Assembly: GCA_910586575.1 (NCBI GenBank)
Contig: CAJUJQ010000083.1
Span: 1-14,053 of the forward strand
Source of the DNA: an uncultured Clostridia bacterium
GTDB lineage: Bacteria > Bacillota > Clostridia > Oscillospirales > Butyricicoccaceae
Direction: 5' to 3'
Length of the DNA stretch: 14,053 bases
Every line of letters starts with the position of its first letter. Position 1 is the first letter of the stretch. Shown piece after piece: positions 8,658 to 13,955 of this stretch. Under the pieces are notes generated by a model. It saw only the letters and a list, made by a program, of their open reading frames with translations. It had not been told where the DNA came from and made no database searches. Position numbers and translations under genes: made by a program.

Positions 8658-8764
8658 TCCCACGCAGGCTGTGGGACGCATGGGAAGGACGCCGCCCAAT
8701 GGCGTTCTTCCCATAAGCCCCGCGGGGACAGAACAGGGGGCGGGCAGCATGCCCGCCCCCTGTT
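8658..8764 (-). promoter_or_regulatory. Hairpin cluster between flagellin and glycosyltransferase genes
   Basis: Four inverted repeats are packed in 107 bp. In transcription order: 8764-8732, arms of 15 bp (AACAGGGGGCGGGCA) with a 3-nt loop; 8727-8718, the palindrome CCCCGCGGGG; 8714-8680, arms of 14 bp with one mismatch and a 7-nt loop; 8676-8658, arms TCCCAC/GTGGGA next to the glycosyltransferase RBS (8651-8658). The first is followed by only CTGTTCTGTC, a poor U-tract. It may therefore be a partial terminator or RNA stabiliser that gives much flagellin mRNA and less glycosyltransferase mRNA. The last could mask or expose the RBS. The repeats are seen directly; the roles are inferred. Confidence 0.6.
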
Positions 8765-8806
8765 GCCTGTTCTTTGGACTTACAGCCTTGTGGACTGAAA
8801 CATATG

Positions 8807-10594
8807 TTACTGGAGCAGCTGGAGAACGCCCTGCGGAACCTGATTTGCCTGTGCCAGCATCGCCTGTGCAGACTGGAGCAGGATATTGTTCTTGGTGTAG
8901 GACATCATCTCTTCCGCTACATCCGTATCGCGGATCGTGGATTCCGCGTCCTGGATATTCTCGGTCATGACAGACAGGTTGTTGATGGTATGATCCAACC
9001 GGTTCTGCGTTGCGCCCAGCGTACCGCGGATATCCGAAACCTGGTTGATGGCCGACTTGATTGCGTCAATGGCCTTGGCGGCGCTGTCCTGGTCGGCAAT
9101 GCTGATATTGCCAATGCCCAACGCATCCGTATGGATATCGCCAATGGAAACCTTCAGCTGGTTGAAGCTGTCAGCGGTGTCGCCGATCTGGAGCATCAGG
9201 GCCTTGCCCTTCGGCTCGTCGCCCAAAACAGCCTTGCCCTTGCCGATCAGTCCCTTCCAGTCAGTGGCCTTTGCATCAGCCGCGTTAGAGGCGCCGTTGA
9301 TCGTGGCCTTGTTATCGGCACCGGCCAGATTGTTGACGTTATAATCTACGCCGCCTTCCTTTTCGGTAAAGGTCACTTTGCCGTCACCGCCAATGTTCGC
9401 GCCGACCTCGAACCGGGAATTGTTCTTTGCGGCGGCGGCAAGGCGCTCAGCAGCCTTTTTGACATCGGTATCATTTGCGGGACGGTCGGTCATATCAATC
9501 ACAATCGCCGCAGAATCCTTGAATTTATCCAGTGTGCTCTGCTTTCTGGCAAAAACATAGGTTTCATCGCCGATCTTGATTGCCTGGCCGTCCGTAATAT
9601 CAGCCGTTGTAAGCGTATATTCCGCCTGGCCATAAACACGGCCTGTCATGGGCACCGCTTCCACATCGGGAGTAACCTGAACCTGTTCAATTCCGTTCGC
9701 GGTAATATTGACGGAATTGAAATTCGTGGTAATGAATTTCGCCTGGAAGTTAGTTGTGATATCCTTTGTGGGGATGCTGTCCATTGTCAGGGTCAGCTTT
9801 GTCCCATCCGCTGTCAGGCTGTATGTAATGCCGTCAATCATGATTTTATTGTCGTTGTTAACACCAGTCCCAGCAGCCCCCGCGCTGGTTGTACCAGCAG
9901 CTGCATCAAGCTGCTTCATAATCTCTGCAACGACATCCTTGCCTTCCAAGGTCGTACCTTTGTCAACAGCAATCGCAACAGAAATTGTAGCTGTCAGCTG
10001 GAATGTCACATTTTTCGAAGCATTAGTAACATTGCTGAAGGAAATACTGTTGAAATTAATGGAATACTGCCCAGCAGCGGGTTTCTTAGTCACCAGCTGT
10101 CCATCAATCGTAGGCGTTACGCCTACATCAACAAAGCCGCCTTCAAAATCAACGGCAGTCGCACCTGCCTCCATGGAGCCGTCCAGCAGCTTAATACCAT
10201 TGAAGTTGGAACTGTCAGCGATACGGTTGATCTCACTGCGCAGCTGATCCAATTCCTTCTGGAGCTGGGCACGATCCGTTTTGTCGTCATACGTGCCGTT
10301 TGCCGACTGGGTCGCCAAAGTGACCATGCGGTTCAGCATATCGTGAACCTCGGTCAGTGCGCCTTCAGCGGTCTGAACGAGCGAAATGCCGTCCTTCGCG
10401 TTCTTTTGCGCGGTTTCCAGACCGGTAATCTGCGCACGCATCTTTTCCGAAATTGCAAGCCCCGCAGCATCGTCACCGGCGCGGTTGATCTTGTAACCGG
10501 AAGACAGCTTCTCCAGGTTCTTCTTCATGGAGTTGAGATTGTTCGTGTAGTTGCGATACGCGCCCATCGCCATTATGTTGTGTTGGATTCTCAT
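8807..10594 (-). CDS. fliC: Flagellin (large, with long variable central domain)
   Basis: This 595-aa protein is the filament subunit. Residues 1-140 are the conserved N-terminal D0/D1 part (MRIQHNIMAM, then LEKLSSGYKINRAGDDAAGL near 28 and SSNFNGIKLLDGS near 128). The last 93 or so residues are the C-terminal D1/D0 part (DIRGTLGATQNRLDHTI, DTDVAEEMM, LLQSAQAMLAQANQ). Between them lie about 350 residues of Thr/Asp/Ala-rich variable sequence, much longer than in the roughly 270-aa minimal flagellins. That part would be the surface-exposed D2/D3 domain and the probable glycosylation target. The start is the ATG at 10594, with GAAAGGAAG seven bases upstream; the frame is open to 10612. Its 207-nt leader carries several CsrA-type sites. 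No FliW, FliS or FliD gene is in the window. Confidence 0.97.
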   Translation of the reverse strand: MRIQHNIMAMGAYRNYTNNLNSMKKNLEKLSSGYKINRAGDDAAGLAISEKMRAQITGLETAQKNAKDGISLVQTAEGALTEVHDMLNRMVTLATQSANGTYDDKTDRAQLQKELDQLRSEINRIADSSNFNGIKLLDGSMEAGATAVDFEGGFVDVGVTPTIDGQLVTKKPAAGQYSINFNSISFSNVTNASKNVTFQLTATISVAIAVDKGTTLEGKDVVAEIMKQLDAAAGTTSAGAAGTGVNNDNKIMIDGITYSLTADGTKLTLTMDSIPTKDITTNFQAKFITTNFNSVNITANGIEQVQVTPDVEAVPMTGRVYGQAEYTLTTADITDGQAIKIGDETYVFARKQSTLDKFKDSAAIVIDMTDRPANDTDVKKAAERLAAAAKNNSRFEVGANIGGDGKVTFTEKEGGVDYNVNNLAGADNKATINGASNAADAKATDWKGLIGKGKAVLGDEPKGKALMLQIGDTADSFNQLKVSIGDIHTDALGIGNISIADQDSAAKAIDAIKSAINQVSDIRGTLGATQNRLDHTINNLSVMTENIQDAESTIRDTDVAEEMMSYTKNNILLQSAQAMLAQANQVPQGVLQLLQ

Positions 10595-10801
10595 CTTAAT
10601 GCTTCCTTTCAATTAAAATGAATTGTAAAAAGTGTTGTCCGATGTGCCGGAGGCATCCTATTGACCGGCACGGGGCGGTGCGCTGTCCGTTCCTGCATCC
10701 GTGGCCTTTGGCTGAGGGAATGGCTTCGCGCGGCTGTCTATATTCCAACCGGCCCGTCGACCGGGTGAAAGCGGTTTAATATTTGCTTCATCAAGCAGGG
10801 A
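10595..10801 (-). promoter_or_regulatory. Flagellin mRNA leader with clustered CsrA-type GGA sites
   Basis: The 207-nt spacer after csrA holds seven GGA motifs in the sense strand (complement of 10744-10746, 10698-10700, 10691-10693, 10686-10688, 10656-10658, 10638-10640, 10604-10606). The last lies in the ribosome binding site. The one at 10656-10658 is in AATAGGATG, inside the 14-nt loop of a 6-bp hairpin (arms TGCCGG/CCGGCA, 10670-10645). CsrA prefers GGA in a hairpin loop, and in Bacillus subtilis CsrA represses hag translation at two leader sites including the RBS. No clean sigma-28 or sigma-A promoter is visible; only a weak AATATAGAC stretch near 10735-10745. Flagellin may be co-transcribed with csrA. 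Confidence 0.6.
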
Positions 10802-11137
10802 TTACGCCTGCTGCGGAAAAATGAAATCCAGCTTTTGGCGCAACAGGCGCGCTTCTGGGCTGTCGCCCATCTGCTCGAGCGTCTGGCGCATTTCAAGCAG
10901 GGCTTTCTTTTTCGCGCCGTTCCATTGCAGCTGCCGGACGTAGTGTGGGGCTTTCCCCATTACGCAGCCGGGGCGCGTACCGCCCCCGCGTTCCAGCACC
11001 TCTCCACGCAGAATCGGGATCTCGCGCGGGGCGTTGATTGTAATCCGCGCACGCTCGCCCACAAGGTCGTCAAACTGGATAACAGTGTCATTGCCGACTG
11101 TAAAATAGTCGCCGATACGCATGGAAATATGAAGCAT
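10802..11137 (-). CDS. csrA: Divergent CsrA-family RNA-binding regulator with C-terminal extension
   Basis: The first 50 or so of 111 residues match CsrA. MLHISMRIGDYFTVG lines up with the MLILTRRVGE start, then come TVIQFDDLVGERARITINAPREIPI and LRGEVLER, with Arg44 (main RNA-binding residue) and Arg7 kept. Position 6, normally Arg, is Met, and Leu4 is Ile. A tail of about 60 residues follows, first glycine-rich, then a charged predicted helix (KKKALLEMRQTLEQM) ending in FIFPQQA. Usual CsrA is only 60-75 aa. The open frame extends to 11257, but the ATG at 11137 has AAGGAG seven bases upstream and is where homology starts. CsrA dimers bind GGA sites in mRNA leaders; the flagellin gene 207 bp downstream is the obvious target. 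No fliW neighbour is seen. Confidence 0.87.
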   Translation of the reverse strand: MLHISMRIGDYFTVGNDTVIQFDDLVGERARITINAPREIPILRGEVLERGGGTRPGCVMGKAPHYVRQLQWNGAKKKALLEMRQTLEQMGDSPEARLLRQKLDFIFPQQA

Positions 11138-11160
11138 TGAAAATCTCCTTAATCTGATGC

Positions 11161-11181
11161 ACAGTTCAGTCCCTGAACTGT
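11161..11181 (-). promoter_or_regulatory. GGA-loop hairpin in csrA leader (candidate autoregulatory site)
   Basis: In the csrA sense strand the 8-bp arms ACAGTTCA/TGAACTGT enclose the 5-nt loop GGGAC, which places a GGA in a hairpin loop, the preferred CsrA target shape. It ends 10 nt upstream of the AAGGAG ribosome binding site (11145-11150). Another small hairpin (arms ATCCA/TGGAT, loop TTCG) lies at 11199-11212. Autorepression of csrA is inferred. Confidence 0.55.
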
Positions 11182-11263
11182 TATTCTGCACGTTCAACAT
11201 CCACGAATGGATAACATTATGCTGAGTGGACTGCCCGGACGGGCTTTGGATCCGCAAAGCGTA

Positions 11264-11399
11264 CCCTCTTTTTTCCCGCCTGGCGGTCCTTTGAAGTGCT
11301 GATTGAACTGTTGAAGGGATGGCAGTTTAACAGTTCAATCAACACTCCACAGACCGCGCGCGGGCCTTCACCGGCGTCCCGACCGGTATAGCGGAGGAT
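11264..11399 (-). ncRNA. Candidate TnpB/TldR-type guide RNA (omega-RNA-like scaffold plus guide)
   Basis: It directly follows the TnpB-like stop, where omega-RNAs of IS200/IS605 elements end. In the sense strand: a hairpin ACCGG/CCGGT with an 8-nt loop (11387-11370); the self-complementary CCGCGCGCGG (11363-11354); GGTCTGTGGAG (11355-11345), which I recall as common in IS605-type right ends; then an 18-bp hairpin with one mismatch (arms 11346-11329 and 11312-11295, 16-nt loop). Right after it comes TCAA (11294-11291), identical to the right cleavage site of IS608. If that marks the former element end, the guide begins at 11290 with AGGACCGCCAGGCGGG. The RNA may extend upstream into the tnpB-like reading frame. 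Boundaries are inferred. Confidence 0.6.
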
Positions 11400-12596
11400 C
11401 TATGAAGCAGCGTCCTGAACGCTGGTTTCCAAAGGTTTTTCGTGAAACTTTTGCAGTCCCCAGTCACGGATATTCAGCGCCGCGTTGCGTTCACGGGCAA
11501 TTTTCGCGCCGCAGTGGGGACACGTCCACTCCCTGTCGCGCCGCGTTAAAGCCTCGTTGACAAAGCCGCATTCATGACAGGTTTTCGCTGTGGGGGAATA
11601 GGGGGAAATTACGATAAATTCCTTCCCCTGGTTCCGGAGTTTGTATTGCAGACACGTCCGGAACAGCCCGAAAGCGGACGACATTACATTTGCGCCTTTT
11701 ACATTCTGCGACATTCTTACCAGGTCGGTTTCCCTGATGCAAACGGCATCCCAGGCGTTGGCTATCCGCCTGCTTTCCTTATGTATAAAGTCCCTGCGTT
11801 GGTTCGCGATGTGCTCGTGTAAGAGACGGATTTTCTGCGCCTGTTCCTCATGATTTTGGGAGCCGCGCTGCATCCGGGAAAGCTTCTGGTTCATAAGAGA
11901 AAGTTTCTTTTTCGATTCTTCCAGATATGCCGGAAGGTCAACCGTCAAACCGTTGCTGTCCACATAAAAATGGTTCAGTGAATGGTTGATTCCAATTGTC
12001 TTTTCTGTGGTCGGGCAAACCGGTTCCGGCCGTTCTGCGGTATGCCTGTATACGATGGAACAAAAGTATTTTCCACTCCTCGTTTTTGTAACCGTAACAT
12101 ACCGGAGTTCCCAGTCCGGCTCCGGTTTCCGGTGCAGCTTTGCGGGGATTACCCCCAGTTTTACCAGATGGATTCCGCTTTTTGTAAGATAAATAGACGG
12201 GCCGGAACGGTAGGGACGGCACAGCACTGTAAACGAATCCTTCTTCGATTTCTTAGACTTAAACTGCGGATAAGAAAAGGCTTTTGGAGAACGGAAAAAA
12301 TTTATAAACGCTTGCCGTAAATTCTGGTGGACTGCGCATAAAGCGCGGCTATCAACCTCGCGCAGAAAGGGCGCATCCTTCTTATATTTCGCGGGCGCGG
12401 GGATATAATGGACATCCGTCGCGGCGTAAAACTCCTGCACATCGGCCAGCATTTTGTTCCAGAGATAACGGCAGCAGCCGAAGGTCTTTTCAATCAGCTC
12501 AGCCTGCTCCTCAGTGGGGTAAAGGCGTACCTTTATGATGGGATACTGCAATATTTTCCGCTCTTTGGCGGGCATTTCCTCTTTGTTCGCAGGCAT
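11400..12596 (-). CDS. tldR: Nuclease-dead TnpB homologue, TldR-like (putative RNA-guided DNA-binding repressor)
   Basis: This 398-aa protein has normal TnpB length and layout. The N-terminal wedge/helical part includes KVRLYPTEEQ (22-31), GCCRYLWNKML (40-50), VDSRALCAVHQNLRQAFINFFR (81-102) and FSYPQFKSKK (107-116). The RuvC blocks and an intact zinc finger follow (CHEC 340-343, CPHC 359-362). All three RuvC acids are changed. GIDxG is GINHS, giving Asn204. The VxxE segment reads VCIRETDLVRM, so Arg288 stands where Glu is expected. RDxNAA is REROWN-type RERNAA, giving Glu369. TnpB homologues with such losses (TldRs) bind guide RNA and DNA without cutting and repress genes; one described clade accompanies fliC. 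The start at 12596 has AGGGGAGG upstream; the frame is open to 12659. No tnpA or left end is seen, consistent with domestication. Position 288 depends on a hand alignment. Confidence 0.87.
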   Translation of the reverse strand: MPANKEEMPAKERKILQYPIIKVRLYPTEEQAELIEKTFGCCRYLWNKMLADVQEFYAATDVHYIPAPAKYKKDAPFLREVDSRALCAVHQNLRQAFINFFRSPKAFSYPQFKSKKSKKDSFTVLCRPYRSGPSIYLTKSGIHLVKLGVIPAKLHRKPEPDWELRYVTVTKTRSGKYFCSIVYRHTAERPEPVCPTTEKTIGINHSLNHFYVDSNGLTVDLPAYLEESKKKLSLMNQKLSRMQRGSQNHEEQAQKIRLLHEHIANQRRDFIHKESRRIANAWDAVCIRETDLVRMSQNVKGANVMSSAFGLFRTCLQYKLRNQGKEFIVISPYSPTAKTCHECGFVNEALTRRDREWTCPHCGAKIARERNAALNIRDWGLQKFHEKPLETSVQDAAS

Positions 12597-12640
12597 CTCC
12601 ATCCTCCCCTCTCTGAAAATCCGACAGTAATTACAAATAT

Positions 12641-12656
12641 GTAACAGCGCTGTTAC
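12641..12656. repeat. 16-bp perfect palindrome in tldR-like leader
   Basis: GTAACAGCGCTGTTAC lies 44 bp upstream of the chosen tldR-like start and downstream of the predicted transcription start. It could be an operator for a dimeric repressor, or a small RNA hairpin (6-bp stem, GCGC loop). Nothing identifies the ligand protein. Confidence 0.55.
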
Positions 12657-12754
12657 CACAAACGGCTAGTACATTGCGGAAAATAACTCCTTCACCGTTC
12701 ACCCCGGAAAAGGAAAATCCGCTGTGCGATGGACAAATAACCATCCTACATACT

Positions 12755-12773
12755 GGATAATACACTATTATCC
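12755..12773. repeat. 19-bp palindromic repeat, copy 1 (overlaps tldR-like promoter)
   Basis: GGATAATACACTATTATCC has perfect 8-bp arms around CAC. A second copy in inverse orientation lies 122 bp away at 12895-12913 and matches it at 18 of 19 positions when reverse-complemented. Copy 1 contains the -10 box of the promoter facing the tldR-like gene. It may be a repressor operator or a recombination site for the nearby tyrosine recombinase. Confidence 0.7.
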
Positions 12774-12785
12774 TTCATTTGTCAA
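12757..12785 (-). promoter_or_regulatory. Strong sigma-A promoter for the tldR-like gene
   Basis: On the minus strand TTGACA (12785-12780, perfect -35) is followed by a 17-bp spacer and TATTAT (12762-12757, five of six to consensus). Transcription would start near 12750 and give a leader of about 150 nt. The -10 and part of the spacer lie inside palindrome copy 1, while the -35 lies in the segment between the two palindromes, so the promoter could be blocked by a bound repressor or cut off by inversion. Confidence 0.75.
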
Positions 12786-12894
12786 GTAGGTTTTTCACAA
12801 ATTTATGCGGCATGGGTTGTTTGTATTCAACATAATTAACTATTCGACAAGGTACGCCCGTTCGCTTTGAAAGGAAAAAACGGTCGGTTCTGCA
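12774..12894. other. 121-bp segment between inverted 19-bp repeats (candidate invertible element)
   Basis: The segment has no gene. At one end it carries the -35 box of the tldR-like promoter. Flipping it between the two inverted repeats would place TTGACA at 17 bp from TATTAT of copy 2, facing the opposite way, and leave copy 1 without a -35. The geometry resembles invertible promoters such as the C. difficile flagellar switch (21-bp repeats around 154 bp). That it really inverts is inferred. Confidence 0.4.
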
Positions 12895-12913
12895 GGGTAA
12901 TAGTGTATTATCC
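12895..12913. repeat. 19-bp palindromic repeat, copy 2
   Basis: GGGTAATAGTGTATTATCC differs at one base from the reverse complement of copy 1; the centre is GTG instead of CAC, so the two copies point in opposite directions. Both copies are followed on the plus strand by TTCA and a T-rich stretch, so they also share a short direct component. No good -35 lies at the right distance on either strand in the present orientation. Confidence 0.65.
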
Positions 12914-12941
12914 TTCACTTTTTTACTTATAATCCTGGTTT

Positions 12942-12959
12942 TGTATCATTTTGGATACA
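12942..12959 (-). terminator. Weak hairpin behind the recombinase gene
   Basis: TGTATC/GATACA arms of 6 bp enclose a 6-nt loop, 12 bp beyond the recombinase stop. The downstream minus-strand sequence (AAACCAGGATTATAAG) has no U-tract, so termination here would be inefficient at best. Confidence 0.3.
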
Positions 12960-12971
12960 TAACAGGGATAA

Positions 12972-13895
12972 TCACCCGTCAAGGCTATCCTGCTGGAACG
13001 AAAACCGGTTGCGCGGGTGCTTCGTCATCATGATTTCACGTTGCTTTGCCCCCGCAACGTGGGTATAAATCTGCGTCGTGACAATCGACGCGTGTCCGAG
13101 AAGCTGTTGGATGCAGCGGATGTCAACATCCGCTTCCAGAAGAAGGGTCGCTGTTGTGTGACGGAACATATGCGGCGTAATCCGTACCGGATAACCGGCC
13201 ATTTCGCCATATTTCCGTATAATATTGCGCACAGACTGCTCAGATAGCCGATTGCCGCGCCGGTTCCGGAAAAAGAAGCCGTCCCGCCCCGGCTGAAACG
13301 TTTCCGCATACCTGCGGAGGATTGACAACACCTCGGCGTTCGTAATGTGGATAACCCGCTCTTTCTTTCCCTTGCCCAAAATGCGGATAACCCCGTCTTT
13401 CAGGTCGATATCGCGGGTTTTCAGCCCGGAAAGCTCCGAAACCCGCATCCCTGTGGCAAAGAGCGTCTCCATGGCCGCCGTCCCGCAGAGCGCGGGCGCG
13501 TATTCCGGATGCAAGCGCAGCCGCTTATGAGCGGCTTCCAGCATGCTTTCCACCACCCGCAGTGGGATCACACGCGGCAAAGTAGCCGGTTTCGGAAGCC
13601 TGGCGCGCAGGTTTTCAAAGGGGTTCCTGTCCAGAAGCTGTTCGTCCAAAAGCCAGGTCACAAGCGCCCGGACAGACGCGATTTTCCGCTTGACCGTTCT
13701 CGGTTTGTATTTCCGGTTCATGGATGAAATATAGGCTTTTATGGATTCCCTGCCGAAATCCGCGCCTCCGCCGGTTAAAAATGCTGTAAACTGCCGCAAA
13801 TCGATCCCGTAGGCTTTTACGGTTTTCCAATCCAGGTTTTTCTGATTTTCGCACGCGTCCAGATACTTGCACACGATGGGCATCGTCAATTCCAT
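12972..13895 (-). CDS. Tyrosine recombinase/integrase (XerC/XerD-like)
   Basis: This 307-aa protein has an N-terminal SAM-like, core-binding domain (about 1-90) and a complete catalytic domain. Active-site residues are present: Arg151 (GMRVSEL), Lys175 (LGKGKKER), His242 and Arg245 (HMFRHT), His268 (LLGHAS) and the nucleophile Tyr277 (IYTHV). The length equals that of Xer recombinases. It lacks the AMP-binding arm domain of phage integrases. The ATG at 13895 has GGGAGG eight bases upstream. It is the first gene before the tldR-like gene and is separated from it by two inverted palindromes. It may resolve chromosomes, move a cassette, or invert the promoter segment nearby. The family is certain; the role is not. 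No excisionase or phage gene is visible. Confidence 0.9.
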   Translation of the reverse strand: MELTMPIVCKYLDACENQKNLDWKTVKAYGIDLRQFTAFLTGGGADFGRESIKAYISSMNRKYKPRTVKRKIASVRALVTWLLDEQLLDRNPFENLRARLPKPATLPRVIPLRVVESMLEAAHKRLRLHPEYAPALCGTAAMETLFATGMRVSELSGLKTRDIDLKDGVIRILGKGKKERVIHITNAEVLSILRRYAETFQPGRDGFFFRNRRGNRLSEQSVRNIIRKYGEMAGYPVRITPHMFRHTTATLLLEADVDIRCIQQLLGHASIVTTQIYTHVAGAKQREIMMTKHPRNRFSFQQDSLDG

Positions 13896-13925
13896 TTCCT
13901 GTACCTCCCAAGGCTGGATGTACCT

Positions 13926-13955
13926 ATTATGTCAGAAAATGACATATCCTGTCGA
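13926..13955 (-). promoter_or_regulatory. Recombinase promoter with overlapping palindromic operator
   Basis: On the minus strand TCGACA (13955-13950) and CATAAT (13931-13926), each five of six to sigma-A consensus, are spaced by 18 bp. A perfect palindrome with 7-bp arms TATGTCA/TGACATA and a 5-nt centre (13928-13946) covers the spacer and most of the -10, a typical repressor position. The leader to the ATG at 13895 would be about 25 nt. Beyond it, to the window end at 14053, I see no gene. Confidence 0.55.

Noticed and set aside
8643..8750. Upstream-extended start of the glycosyltransferase at 8750
   Set aside because: The extra residues are translated from hairpin sequences and lack an RBS, whereas 8642 has AGAAAGGAG at ideal spacing and begins the GT2 homology.
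8774..10621. Very long open frame (615 codons) on the plus strand
   Set aside because: It lies exactly opposite the flagellin gene; the minus-strand product has unmistakable flagellin ends and an ideal RBS. The antisense frame is a codon-bias shadow.
10595..10801. Sigma-28 promoter for flagellin
   Set aside because: TTAAA occurs near 10775, but no GCCGATA-like -10 lies at the right distance; no promoter is called.
11264..11290. Small CCGC/GCGG hairpin followed by AAAAAA as a terminator
   Set aside because: On the transcribed minus strand the run is A, not U; on the plus strand the T-run precedes the hairpin. It cannot be an intrinsic terminator in either direction.
12661..12700. Mini-gene in the tldR-like leader (AAGGAG followed by ATG TAC TAG)
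   Set aside because: Twelve bases between Shine-Dalgarno and ATG is long and the frame has two codons; too weak to report as a leader peptide.
12755..12913. CRISPR array or phage attachment sites
   Set aside because: There are only two repeat copies and they are inverted, so no CRISPR. A direct-repeat att pair is not supported since the centres CAC and GTG are in opposite orientation.
12597..12971. Left end or tnpA gene of an intact IS200/IS605 transposon
   Set aside because: No Y1 transposase frame and no recognisable subterminal hairpin of an IS left end is present, so I do not call a mobile element.
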